Shown: positions 35,438-43,829 of the stretch, piece by piece
Layout of the letters: every line of letters begins with the position of its first letter
Position numbering within the stretch: position 1 is the stretch's first letter
Assembly (NCBI GenBank): GCA_019634595.1
Contig: JAHCBC010000007.1
Coordinates: 124,001 to 188,000 of the forward strand
Length of the DNA stretch: 64,000 nucleotides
Direction: 5' to 3'
Source of the DNA: Akkermansiaceae bacterium
Lineage (GTDB): Bacteria > Verrucomicrobiota > Verrucomicrobiia > Verrucomicrobiales > Akkermansiaceae
The notes under the pieces: model-generated
The model's input: only the letters and a program-made list of their open reading frames with translations
Databases searched by the model: none
Told to the model about the DNA's origin: nothing
Position numbers and translations under genes: made by a program

Positions 35438-37756
35438 TCATATGATCAGTTTCTTTCGTGACTCTTCCGCATCATCAAAAATCAGCCCATACCCATCCGA
35501 ATAATTCAATTCTCTGGAAACCAGGACATGGAACTGTCCGTCCCGCACCGCCTCAAGCGAACGGATGTTCCGGTCCCTCTCACTCTCACGAATCTGGACG
35601 GTGTATCGCTGTAGCCCGCGGAGTAGATCCCTGTTCAGCGGGACAGCCGGATTACGCAGTTTTTCAATCAGCACGTGGGCCTTCTCATCGAAATCAATGA
35701 TGACAGGAACCTGACCTCCATCGATCAGCCAAAACTTCTCCGCGACGGTTTTGTATTGGAATTTGAGTGGCAAGCTACGGTCTTGGGGTTCCATGCGGAA
35801 ACTGTCCCCTTCCATAATCCCCTTGGAGTCCCACCGGCCCTTCTGGCGGTAGTAGTACAGGTCAAAGTAGCTCCGGATCGCATCTTCACCCAAGAGATCG
35901 GGAAAGAGCCCAATGACCTCCTTGGCAACTTGCGCCGTGTCCCTGAAATAGGCTTCACCTCCGTCATCCTCCGGCTCGAAAACATAGGTTTGGCAAAGGG
36001 GATGGTGTCCGTTGCGGTTGCACCGGCCTGCCGCCTGCGCGATGGAGTCCAACCCGGCGAGCGACCGATAAACCACCGGAAAGTCCACATCCACACCCGC
36101 CTCGATGAGCTGGGTGGAGATCACCCTAACCGGCAGGCCGTCCTGAAGCCTTCCCCGGATTGTGCGGAGGATCTCCAGGCGATGCGCCGGGCACATGAGC
36201 GCGGAAAGATGGAAATTCCCCTCACCTTCGCCCAACAGGCGGAACAACTCCTGCGCGTGCCTCCTGCGGTTGACGATGCACAGCACCTGATGATGCCCTG
36301 CCAGACGTCCGGCAAGCTCTGCATCAGACATCCTGCCGACCGGGACCACCTCCACCCGCTTCAGCGCATCGAAGAGTGCAGTGGTGTCCCGGATGATCTC
36401 CCGGCAGCCGTCCAGGCCTATGGGAAACTCCTTTTCATCCTGCCGGATGGCCGGCTGCGTGGCGGTACATAGCACCACCGTCGTCTGGTAATGTGAGGAA
36501 AGCTCACGTAGCACACGGAGGCAGGGACTGAGAAAATCGACCGGCAGGGTCTGCGCCTCATCCAGGATCACCACGGAGTTCGCGATGTTATGGAGCTTGC
36601 GGCATCGGGAAGTTTTCGCGGCGAAAAGGGATTCGTAGAATTGCACCGCCGTCGTGATGATGATCGGCGCATCCCAATTTTCCGCAGCCAGCCGGGAACG
36701 CTCCGTATCGTGCTCCGGCGAAAGGTTCGAATGGTGCTCGATGAGCGGGAGGAAAGAGTCGATGCGGAGCGGATCGACGATACTGCGGATGACCTCCGCG
36801 TTTTGTTCGATGATCGAGGTGAAGGGAACCACGAAGATCACCCGCTTCTTTCCGTGTGTGATCGCATGGCGGAGGGCGAACACGAGCGACGAAAGAGTCT
36901 TCCCTCCCCCAGTGGGCACCGTGAGGGTGAAAAGGCCCGGCGGCCAGGATGCCGCTGACCGGCAATCCTCCGCGACGCGCTTTCGCTGGACAGCCACCAC
37001 ATCTTCCGGAGCAGGCTCACCGAACTCCCGTATCCTCACCTCCACTCGTTCCAGAATATCCGGTAACGCCGAATCAGGAATTCGGTTCCGAACACCCCTG
37101 CGATCCGGATCCATGAATGCTTCCGTCGCCAGGAAATCCGCATCCACCAAGCAGGAAAACAGCATGCGTGTGAAAAACCCCACGGAAAACGGATCCCTGT
37201 CGAGGAAAGGCGGGAACGGCGGGATGGCAGGAGATGTGATCTCCACAGGAAGATCCCCCACCTCCGGCAGATCTCGCTTCTTCAGCCTGGCATCCAGACA
37301 CGCTTTCCCAAGCTCCCCCGACGTCGCATCCAGAAGCCCCGAATGATGGGAGGCGATCACATTGGCAAGGACCTGCCCCGCGAACCAGTGTTTCCCGACC
37401 GCGAAGCGGGCTCCGGCGGTGGCATGATCAAGCTTCCCGTTCACATCCGCCTCATGTGGATCGCACTTTGAGAGCAGATAGGCCTGCCATTCTTCGGGAA
37501 ATTTACCCAAATCATGCCACAATCCGGCCAGATAACCCCAGCCTGACGCGGCTGCGGAGTCGTCTCCCCCCGGGAACAATGCTCCAGCAAATGTGGCACA
37601 TAAGGATGCCACTTTATTGAGATGTCCATGATCCGGAAGGAGCAGCCGGCATGCTTCGCAAGCTCCACGATCACCGCTGCTACCGCTGTCCGCGCAGGAT
37701 GTGAAAAGCGGCTCCATCTCTCCACCCTCCGGAGCGCTGTGAGCGAATCGATTCAT
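35438..37756 (-). CDS. cas3: CRISPR nuclease-helicase Cas3
   Basis: 772 residues with an N-terminal HD nuclease (GLWHDLGKF around residues 79-86, VIASHHSGLL near 135) and an SF2 helicase. Helicase motifs: Walker A PTGGGKTLSS near 280, DEAQ in place of DEAH near 399, TATQPA, and motif VI QAAGRCNRNG near 574. It unwinds and degrades target DNA once recruited by Cascade. First gene of the leftward cas operon; upstream lies an AT-rich ~180-base gap that should carry the promoter. Confidence 0.98.
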   Translation of the reverse strand: MNRFAHSAPEGGEMEPLFTSCADSGSSGDRGACEACRLLLPDHGHLNKVASLCATFAGALFPGGDDSAAASGWGYLAGLWHDLGKFPEEWQAYLLSKCDPHEADVNGKLDHATAGARFAVGKHWFAGQVLANVIASHHSGLLDATSGELGKACLDARLKKRDLPEVGDLPVEITSPAIPPFPPFLDRDPFSVGFFTRMLFSCLVDADFLATEAFMDPDRRGVRNRIPDSALPDILERVEVRIREFGEPAPEDVVAVQRKRVAEDCRSAASWPPGLFTLTVPTGGGKTLSSLVFALRHAITHGKKRVIFVVPFTSIIEQNAEVIRSIVDPLRIDSFLPLIEHHSNLSPEHDTERSRLAAENWDAPIIITTAVQFYESLFAAKTSRCRKLHNIANSVVILDEAQTLPVDFLSPCLRVLRELSSHYQTTVVLCTATQPAIRQDEKEFPIGLDGCREIIRDTTALFDALKRVEVVPVGRMSDAELAGRLAGHHQVLCIVNRRRHAQELFRLLGEGEGNFHLSALMCPAHRLEILRTIRGRLQDGLPVRVISTQLIEAGVDVDFPVVYRSLAGLDSIAQAAGRCNRNGHHPLCQTYVFEPEDDGGEAYFRDTAQVAKEVIGLFPDLLGEDAIRSYFDLYYYRQKGRWDSKGIMEGDSFRMEPQDRSLPLKFQYKTVAEKFWLIDGGQVPVIIDFDEKAHVLIEKLRNPAVPLNRDLLRGLQRYTVQIRESERDRNIRSLEAVRDGQFHVLVSRELNYSDGYGLIFDDAEESRKKLII

Positions 37757-37935
37757 GAAATCATATCATTGACCGAAACACTCCAATGCAAGTCTCCCTG
37801 ATTCTTCGATCCGGTGAAATCCGAATCTCAATAGTTACCAATGCCCTCTATAGATCGCCGGCATTGGGTTTCGCTCTCCAAAATCACCCATGGAGTCATA
37901 ACCTGGGGCACGGAACCCAGGGTCCGATGTGCTGT

Positions 37936-38625
37936 TCACCTTCGCTCCCGATTCCGACTGAGACTGCTTCGGCTACCTGTCCAGACCAAGGACATCACTG
38001 TATCTCCGTAGGGATAATGCGATGCCGTGGAAGGGATTGCCAGGACCGCATAGTTCCGGTCCTTCATCGTGGCGTTCCAAGCCCTGAGCGCCTCGTTGTT
38101 CAGATCCTCACGGCTTTTCCCACTGGGAGCCTCCACCTGTTGCGGGGAAGAATTTGCACTGCCAACCCCATAGAAATGGTCGAACGGAGAGCAGCTGTTA
38201 CTGTTCCTGTATTCCGGATCAGGCACCGAAACATCCATTTCCTGCCCTTCACTAATGGGGCGTATGGTAGTCCCCCGGATGACCGACTCCTCCAACTGCC
38301 TGGCGTAGGCATCCACGATCCGGAGTTCATCCCTCCAGGCCATCAAATCACCGTCCTCTTCCCTCCCCTCATTCAGACCGGACACGATATCCTCACGGCT
38401 CATATGGCGCATGGCGGATCGTGTGCTCTCAGCGACCATGCTGATGTCGTCCACCCAGTTCGGTCCCGCGACGGATTGTAACGGAAGCACCACCTGGGCT
38501 CTGAACTCCCCCTCCTCAGTGAGGCTCGCAGTCAGGGTGAAAGTCAGCACCACCACGCCTGTGTACCGGCAGATGGCAGCCGCGATCCTCGCCCAACGAA
38601 GCAGTTTCTCACGGTCCAATTTCAT
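37936..38625 (-). CDS. membrane-anchored hypothetical protein
   Basis: 229 residues with one N-terminal membrane helix (ICRYTGVVVLTFTLTASL) and a probably external, polar remainder without recognised motifs. Start overlaps the upstream gene's stop by four bases, so it is the third gene of a coupled three-gene operon (39412 to 37936). It lies about 180 bases beyond cas3 on the same strand. A role linked to CRISPR is possible only by location and is not supported by motifs. Confidence 0.65.
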   Translation of the reverse strand: MKLDREKLLRWARIAAAICRYTGVVVLTFTLTASLTEEGEFRAQVVLPLQSVAGPNWVDDISMVAESTRSAMRHMSREDIVSGLNEGREEDGDLMAWRDELRIVDAYARQLEESVIRGTTIRPISEGQEMDVSVPDPEYRNSNSCSPFDHFYGVGSANSSPQQVEAPSGKSREDLNNEALRAWNATMKDRNYAVLAIPSTASHYPYGDTVMSLVWTGSRSSLSRNRERR

Positions 38626-39155
38626 CGACTTGGAGCGGATGTGGTTTTCGCGGAATCATCCGACAGCTTCCAGAGTCCCCAGCAGACTCCCCCGATCAGG
38701 AAGCCGATCCACGGGAAAATGAGGGAGAAGACGAAACCACCAATAGCAACGACCGTATCGAGGCCGTTGTTCTTCCGCTTGATCTTCTCGATCAGGGTTC
38801 CAGCGTGATAGGCGAGGAACACTCCTGAAGTCAGACGGAGCAGGGTCTGGAACACGTAGTAGAAGAACCCACGCTCCCCTCTCCTTTCTTCACGCTGGGC
38901 TCCTTGGTAGCCGTAGCCGTATGTTTTGCCACCGGACCTACCTGCCGCTGAGAAAAGGTCATCCAGGAAGCTGAATCTGGAGGCAAGGTAGCTAGGAACA
39001 TGGACCTTGGCGGAGATGGTGCCATTTGGCCCTCCAGAGGCCTCACAAGGGCCTGTCAGGCAGAGGGTGGCACAGAGTACCACAATGACGGCCATCAGCC
39101 TGGAGACGCTGCTGCAGTCCATTCCTTGGCGCTTGGTTTCTTCGTTCGCTTTCAT
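38622..39155 (-). CDS. membrane protein with signal peptide, 177 aa
   Basis: Starts MKANEETKRQGMDCSSVSRL, then a hydrophobic export segment (MAVIVVLCATLCLTG). A Gly/Tyr/Arg-rich loop (GKTYGYGYQGAQREERRGER) follows, and the C-terminal half has two or three membrane helices (VFQTLLRLTSGVFLAYHAG, AIGGFVFSLIFPWIGFLIGG). ATG 39155 overlaps the upstream stop (ATGA). Not recognised. It is the middle gene of the three-gene membrane operon. Confidence 0.68.
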   Translation of the reverse strand: MKANEETKRQGMDCSSVSRLMAVIVVLCATLCLTGPCEASGGPNGTISAKVHVPSYLASRFSFLDDLFSAAGRSGGKTYGYGYQGAQREERRGERGFFYYVFQTLLRLTSGVFLAYHAGTLIEKIKRKNNGLDTVVAIGGFVFSLIFPWIGFLIGGVCWGLWKLSDDSAKTTSAPSR

Positions 39156-39412
39156 GGTTGATCGGTCCGTGGATTCCCCCACTTGTCCATCCGCTGACCG
39201 CACTTTTCGCAAGTCCATCCTCCCCACATGAACTCCTCCTTGTCCTTGGGCTTCCGGAAGGCGGGTGCTTCCGTTCCACATCCGCAGCATTTGACCCGCT
39301 TGAGATTCACTCCAGCCGCTCCCTTTGATCGTGTCGCCCTGACCACCAGCACGATGCCTCCCACCACCAGGGCGAGTTTCACAATGCCAATGAGTATTCC
39401 GAAGAGGTCCAT
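39152..39412 (-). CDS. small membrane protein with zinc-ribbon tail
   Basis: 86 residues. One membrane helix (ILIGIVKLALVVGGIVLVV) is followed by a cytosolic zinc-ribbon-like module with CCGC at about residues 42-45 and CEKC near 68-71. Head gene of the three-gene operon, with coupled translation of the next gene. The combination of membrane anchor and zinc ribbon suggests an interaction or regulatory role; nothing more specific can be said. Confidence 0.7.
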   Translation of the reverse strand: MDLFGILIGIVKLALVVGGIVLVVRATRSKGAAGVNLKRVKCCGCGTEAPAFRKPKDKEEFMWGGWTCEKCGQRMDKWGNPRTDQP

Positions 39413-39421
39413 AGCCGTGGT

Positions 39422-40295
39422 TCATTCCTCACCGAACAGGTCATCCGGAACGTCGTAACGGGCCTTCCGTCCCCTGAGTCCGTCCGAAAACCCTTCCTCA
39501 AACCAGCCGCGGTCCTCCCGTGGCATCTGTGAGAGAACTCCCTCCAATGTATCCCTCTGGGTCGTCCGATCCGCATCCTTGGCGATACCACTCAATGCCC
39601 ATCCACCCCGGTAGGTCACGATCTCGTCGTTGGAGGGACCGCTGAGACGGAAGCTGCCGGTCGCGAGAGGCAGGGCGAGAACCGGAAGGAGCCGGGATCG
39701 ACCCGGACGACACCAAGGCCGTGCGCCGTTTCGACAAGAAGCGCAAGGGCCGCAAGACCTCCAACGAAGAATGGGTCAACCCCCATGATCCGGATGCCAA
39801 GGTCGGCATGACCAAGCACGGAGCCTGCGACATGATCCATCCCAAAGAGAGCCAACTCGCCAACGCAGTCTGATGAACTCCTGACTGCTCGGAGAACCAC
39901 TGCAGCCCTTTGTCGAAATCTCTCCTGAGCAGTTCACCGAAAAGAGGAGAGACGATGGAATGCATGCCACCATTATGTAACAGTTTCGGATCTTTGAGGC
40001 CTTCGCCCAGAGCAGCTATGAGTTCCTCATCGGAGTAGTCAGCCAACAGCTTGTTGCGTTTGTCGTGTGGGTCAGGACTCTGAATCCCAGCAGCATACTC
40101 CTCAGCAGCCCTACGGAAGTCACTTTCGTCCCATACGGCACCGGAATTAGTCTCGCGCGCCGGGCGCGGTTGTCGCCTGGTAGGTGAGCTGGATTCTTTC
40201 TTCTGATCTTCGGTTAATCCACTCCGATCGACCGAAATCCATCCGATAGCCACACCTCAGGGAAGACAAACAAGCAGCAGCGCGGCAGGCTTCAC
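39422..40295 (-). pseudogene. broken member of the anchored helical-repeat paralogue family
   Basis: From a GTG at 40295 the frame reads KPAALLLVCLP, a membrane anchor, then hits a TGA (40259-40257) and continues GVAIGWISVDR. The body YSDEELIAALGEGLKDPKLL and LRRDFDKGLQWFSEQSG matches the paralogue at 49474. Around 39840 it is cut by an IS1182-type transposase fragment in the opposite orientation. The paralogue resumes after it as LSGPSNDEIVTYRGGWALSG and ends DTLEGVLSQMPREDRGWFEE at 39422. A nonsense codon plus an insertion make it clearly inactive. Confidence 0.8.
39690..39840 (+). mobile_element. internal fragment of an IS1182-type transposase
   Basis: In one plus-strand frame this encodes GIDPDDTKAVRRFDKKRKGR followed by KTSNEEWVNPHDPDAKVGMTKHGACDMI, a segment I recognise from IS1182-family transposases. 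No terminal repeats or other transposase parts are adjacent. It lies inside the broken paralogue gene. How a bare internal fragment came to be here is unclear. Confidence 0.75.
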
Positions 40296-40388
40296 AGAGG
40301 GTTCTTTGGATCAGTAGCTGTCATATGATCACAACCTCCCTCAAGGGAAAGCTAAAAATCACATATCACCGTCTTTGCCTGTTAGGGG

Positions 40389-40829
40389 TTATCGTGCTGC
40401 GATTCCACATTGCTCGTCGCACCACGCCTGAATTTTGGTGGAGATCAGGCCTCTAACCTGCCGCATCCGTTCAAGCTTCTCATCGTCACCACCTTCGTTC
40501 AGAGCAGGATTGGGAAATTCCCAATGATGCCTGAAACCGTGACGAGGGAGAACGGGACAACGACCTTCGCTTGCCTCTTCGCAAAGTGAGATCGCATGAG
40601 CGAACACCTTCCCCGTTTTGACGACATCAAAAGCACGGCGTGTTGACTTGGCCGAAATATCGATCCCGATTTCGGCCATCGCCAGGACCGCGTATGGATT
40701 CAAGGCTCCCTCTTCAAGGCCAGCACTTTCGGCAACAAAGTGATCAGGACAGAAGTGATTGAGAAGCCCTTCTGCCATTTGGCTTCTGGCGCTGTTGTGG
40801 ACGCAGATGAATAGCACGCTCCTCTTCAT
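40389..40829 (-). CDS. arsC: arsenate reductase, low-Mr phosphatase type (second copy)
   Basis: 146 residues with the P-loop CVHNSARSQMAEG (catalytic Cys9) and later Cys in ISLCEEASEGRCPVLP (Cys83, Cys91). It belongs to the LMW-phosphatase-like ArsC family, which reduces arsenate to arsenite using thioredoxin or another thiol. The Cys spacing (8 rather than 7) differs from the classical enzyme, so kinetics or partner may differ. Last gene of the ars operon; its ATG overlaps the preceding arsC stop by four bases. Confidence 0.9.
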   Translation of the reverse strand: MKRSVLFICVHNSARSQMAEGLLNHFCPDHFVAESAGLEEGALNPYAVLAMAEIGIDISAKSTRRAFDVVKTGKVFAHAISLCEEASEGRCPVLPRHGFRHHWEFPNPALNEGGDDEKLERMRQVRGLISTKIQAWCDEQCGIAAR

Positions 40830-41278
40830 GATTTCTGGCGTTCATTGGATTTGAGGCCATCCTTTCTTCCCTCCGCATAGGCGGTGAAGACGGCCCGGAT
40901 CTCATCCCTGACACGGCGGAACACAGTCATCTGTTCCTCCTCGCTGCCGGTGGCGTGGGCAGGGTCATCGAACGGGAAATGGTGGCGGTTCATCTGACCG
41001 GGGAACATGGGGCAGGCCTGGTCCGCATTTCCGCAGACCGTGATCACCGTCTCGATGTCGTCCGCCAGGAACTCGTCCAGGTGCTTCGAGCGGTGGGAGC
41101 TGATGTCGATGCCGATTTCCGCGAGCGCGCGGATGGCCAGCGGGTGGACGTAACCGGCGGGCTTTGAGCCGGCGCTTTCGATGCGAAAGGCGTTGCCGAG
41201 GGCGGACTTCAGGATGCCTTCGGCGAGGTGGGAGCGGCAGCTGTTGCCGGTGCAGAGCACAAGTAGGGTTGGTTTCAT
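40826..41278 (-). CDS. arsC: thioredoxin-coupled arsenate reductase (first copy)
   Basis: 150 residues. P-loop VLCTGNSCRSHLAEG places the nucleophile at Cys9, and the redox pair lies in VITVCGNADQACPMFPG at Cys82 and Cys89, the same numbering as the well-studied pI258 enzyme. It reduces arsenate to arsenite in the cytosol; arsenite can then leave through the neighbouring aquaglyceroporin. ATG 41278 was chosen because it overlaps the channel gene's stop; the long upstream extension is a shadow of that gene. Confidence 0.95.
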   Translation of the reverse strand: MKPTLLVLCTGNSCRSHLAEGILKSALGNAFRIESAGSKPAGYVHPLAIRALAEIGIDISSHRSKHLDEFLADDIETVITVCGNADQACPMFPGQMNRHHFPFDDPAHATGSEEEQMTVFRRVRDEIRAVFTAYAEGRKDGLKSNERQKS

Positions 41279-41946
41279 GGATCGGTGGTTGGTGCTCCGC
41301 AGCATTCCTTGCCGCGGATGCATGAACAGAGGGGAACGGCGGCCACCGCGCCGAGGCTGGTGGCGACGAGATAGAGCCAGAGATGCTGCAGATTTCCACC
41401 GACAAGGGCGGGCGCTAGGGAACGGGCCGGATTCATCGAGGCTCCGGAAATGGGGCCCGCGAACATGGCCTCGAAGGCGATCACGGAACCGATCGCCAGG
41501 CCCGCGGTGATCCCCTTTTCCTTCGCTCCGGTGGATACCCCCAGGATCACCATCATGAGGATGGCGGTGAGGATGAGCTCCAGGACCAGCGACTGCATCA
41601 CCGGCCCGGCGGGGAGCGTCTCCCCCAGCGTCCCCGCACCGGGAAACAGAACCGCAAGCACCCCGCTGGCCGCGAGTGCCCCGGCGATCTGGGCGGCCAC
41701 GTAGCCCGGCAGGTTCCTGGCTGGAAATCTCCCGGCCACCACGAAGGCCAGCGTGACAGCCGGATTGAGATGCGCCCCGCTGACGTCCCCGAAGGTGTGG
41801 ATCATGGCCGCGACGACGAGGCCGAACACCAGTGCGATCCCGGCGTGGCCGATCGCCCCGCCGCTCACCGCATCGACGATAATCGCCCCCGTGCCCGCGA
41901 ACACGAGGACGAAGGTTCCGCACGCTTCCGCCAGCCAACGGTTCAT
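41275..41946 (-). CDS. aquaglyceroporin of the arsenic operon (AqpS-like)
   Basis: 223-residue MIP channel with six membrane helices and both NPA boxes, SGAHLNPAVTLAF and SGASMNPARSLAP. Within an arsR-arsC operon such channels (AqpS in Sinorhizobium) let arsenite flow out down its gradient, replacing an ArsB/Acr3 pump; no pump gene is present here. The C-terminus is Cys-rich (CSC and CC), possibly metal-binding. Coupled to arsC by a four-base overlap. Confidence 0.93.
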   Translation of the reverse strand: MNRWLAEACGTFVLVFAGTGAIIVDAVSGGAIGHAGIALVFGLVVAAMIHTFGDVSGAHLNPAVTLAFVVAGRFPARNLPGYVAAQIAGALAASGVLAVLFPGAGTLGETLPAGPVMQSLVLELILTAILMMVILGVSTGAKEKGITAGLAIGSVIAFEAMFAGPISGASMNPARSLAPALVGGNLQHLWLYLVATSLGAVAAVPLCSCIRGKECCGAPTTDP

Positions 41947-41950
41947 AGCC

Positions 41951-42430
41951 TCAGCAGCATCCCTTCGGCCCGCAGCAGGCGGAGGTTGATTTGATCTTTC
42001 CCGCTCCTGGCAGTGGCGGCAGGCCGCAAAGCTCCGGTGCCAGGCACTCGGTGTGCTTGTGGGCGAGCTTCAGCACCACCGCGTCATCAGTCAGCTCATG
42101 GCCTTCGATGGTATATTGGGAAATGACACGGTCCTCATACTCCACCTCCACCGGGATGGATTCATCCGGCAGGTAGGCACGCGCCTTGTTGAGGATGGCC
42201 GCCATCTTTCCGGTCTCTATCCGGTGGTCGTAGTCCTCCCCCACCCAGACCTGGAGCTGGCATGTCAGCGATTCCCGTAGCGTGCCGCCGCAATCGAGGA
42301 AGGTCTTCTGCACCCGGCCCACCTCCGTGACGTGGAAGGAAACGGGCACCGCAGCCCCGTCAGGAAGACTGATGCGGAAGTAACGGCCGGAGTGCTCGGC
42401 GAGCAGTTGCTTCAGTTCGGAAAGGATCAT
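41951..42430 (-). CDS. small ars-operon protein with Cys-rich tail (DUF6428-like)
   Basis: 159 residues, soluble. It begins MILSELKQLLAEHSGRYFRI and ends with CCGPKGCC. The body resembles a protein family often found in ars operons that I recall as DUF6428; the name is from memory. Function unproven. The vicinal Cys tail could bind As(III). Start overlaps the arsR stop by four bases, and the channel gene follows after four bases, so it is in the middle of the operon. Confidence 0.75.
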   Translation of the reverse strand: MILSELKQLLAEHSGRYFRISLPDGAAVPVSFHVTEVGRVQKTFLDCGGTLRESLTCQLQVWVGEDYDHRIETGKMAAILNKARAYLPDESIPVEVEYEDRVISQYTIEGHELTDDAVVLKLAHKHTECLAPELCGLPPLPGAGKIKSTSACCGPKGCC

Positions 42431-42816
42431 GGCTTGGTAGTGGTGGTGGAAGTTTTCCGGCTCTTGAGGAGTTTCGGCCCCGGGCAGCAACTGTCCCGAC
42501 GTTGTGCGAGCCGGCTTTCCAGGCGTGCTTCATCCTCCTGGCACTCCTTCGCCCCGTCGGGAAACAGCTCCACCATCTTCAGCAACAGCTTCAGGTAGGT
42601 GGAGCGCACGCGGAAGTAGGTCCACTTCTCCGCCTTCTCGCTCTCCAGCAGCCCCGCCTTGCGGATGATCTGGACATGGCTGGACACGGAGGACTGCGGC
42701 ATCCCCAGCACATCCGCCAGCTCGCAGACGCAGAGAGGCTCGTTCATCGCCATTCGGACGATCCTCCAGCGGGTCCGGTCCGCGAGCGCTTTGTTCAGTT
42801 CGACAACCGATGGCAT
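42427..42816 (-). CDS. arsR: ArsR family arsenic-responsive repressor
   Basis: 129 residues, winged helix. PLCVCELADVLGMPQSSVSS contains the CVC pair used for As(III) sensing in the DNA-binding helix region, followed by HVQIIRKAGLLESEKAEKWT and the wing. An extra Cys pair (DSCCPG) is near the C-terminus. ATG 42816 (MPSVVELNKALADRTRW) is the family-like start; a longer in-frame start at 42894 would run through the presumed operator. It heads the ars operon and should repress it until arsenite binds. Confidence 0.93.
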   Translation of the reverse strand: MPSVVELNKALADRTRWRIVRMAMNEPLCVCELADVLGMPQSSVSSHVQIIRKAGLLESEKAEKWTYFRVRSTYLKLLLKMVELFPDGAKECQEDEARLESRLAQRRDSCCPGPKLLKSRKTSTTTTKP

Positions 42817-42851
42817 GCGGGAACAAGAACACGCATCGGCAATTTTCGCAA

Positions 42852-42868
42852 CGTAATTTTTCGTTACG
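42852..42868 (-). promoter_or_regulatory. candidate ArsR operator
   Basis: A CGTAA/TTACG inverted repeat with a seven-base AT-rich centre sits 36-52 bases upstream of the arsR ATG, within an AT-rich island in otherwise GC-rich DNA. Position and form fit an autoregulatory operator overlapping the promoter. Confidence 0.5.
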
Positions 42869-42880
42869 AAATATTCAGGA

Positions 42881-43735
42881 TCATTTCCCGGCACCTCTGG
42901 AGGCCACCTTGCCGATCAGATCCATCGCCCTCTCCCGCTCCGCGGCGTCAGGCAGGTCCATCGCCCACTTCCTCGCCTCGTCGGGACTCGATTCGGTGAC
43001 GGAAGTCAGAAAAGCGGCAAAGGCCGCGTCGCGGGTGGGGCCGGGATCCGCACCCCGGAGCCAGTTGGAGGCACTCAGGTAATCCGCCTTCGTCCAACTC
43101 GCCATGAGGTTGGAAATAGTCACTCTCCCGGCGTCGGGTTGGAATTGGACACCGATCCACCCCATCCAGTCACCAACCTCCTCACCCTTCATATTGCGGT
43201 AGTCGAAGGCCGGACCATTACCGAGGCTCTGCTTGGAAAATCCGGCATCCGAGATCCAGCGACTGCCATTCCCGAAACCCTCCCGGACCGCCTTATCAAG
43301 GAGGGTGATCGTGATACGGTTCTCAAGTCTCGTGCGCTCCATCGACGGTTCCAAGGTGGCTGCCAACTTTCGCATTTCCGTGAGCACCGCTGTCCGTTGT
43401 TCCGCGGTATTTGCCTCCTGGGCCAGACTTCCCACGGCATCGTTGTCGTAATCACCAAGTTCCTCCAGCATTCTGAAACCTCGCGCCACATCAACCGATC
43501 CCGCTCCAGCCACCAATGCCGCCTTCACGGCCGGTGTAGCCAGATCCGGGCGATCCTTCAATCTCCGAATCCAGTCCAACGCGGCGTACGGATCGACTTT
43601 CGCCCACGACCGCATCGCAATCTCAACCGCATCGCGACCCATCGAGTCCCGATCTCCCGACACCAGCTCCGGAGTTTCCCGGAGGACTCGCAGCACGAAC
43701 CTGGGATTCTCCTCCGCCGAGACCCTCAACAGCAT
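42881..43735 (-). CDS. truncated helical-repeat paralogue
   Basis: Member of the paralogue family common at 45-55 kb: LLRVSAEENPRFVLRVLRET, then DPYAALDWIRRLKDRP, and near the end DEARKWAMDLPDAAERERAM. The D-P-x-x-A-x-x-W pattern recurs. Unlike the others it lacks a membrane anchor; the open frame extends to 43897 but there overlaps a divergent membrane-protein gene, so I use the internal ATG at 43735. It may be a 5'-truncated relic or a soluble variant. It converges with nothing downstream but lies back-to-back with the ars promoter. Confidence 0.6.
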   Translation of the reverse strand: MLLRVSAEENPRFVLRVLRETPELVSGDRDSMGRDAVEIAMRSWAKVDPYAALDWIRRLKDRPDLATPAVKAALVAGAGSVDVARGFRMLEELGDYDNDAVGSLAQEANTAEQRTAVLTEMRKLAATLEPSMERTRLENRITITLLDKAVREGFGNGSRWISDAGFSKQSLGNGPAFDYRNMKGEEVGDWMGWIGVQFQPDAGRVTISNLMASWTKADYLSASNWLRGADPGPTRDAAFAAFLTSVTESSPDEARKWAMDLPDAAERERAMDLIGKVASRGAGK

Positions 43736-43829
43736 AGAGAGCAAGCCCTCTTTTATATCCACCCCTACACCCGGGTGATTCTTGATCCTGTGGAAAAGCC
43801 GCACCCGGCCATCACCATCCAACAGAAGG

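Noticed and set aside
42816..42894. Longer ArsR start at 42894
   Set aside because: It would translate through the AT-rich inverted repeat that looks like the operator; the family start fits 42816.
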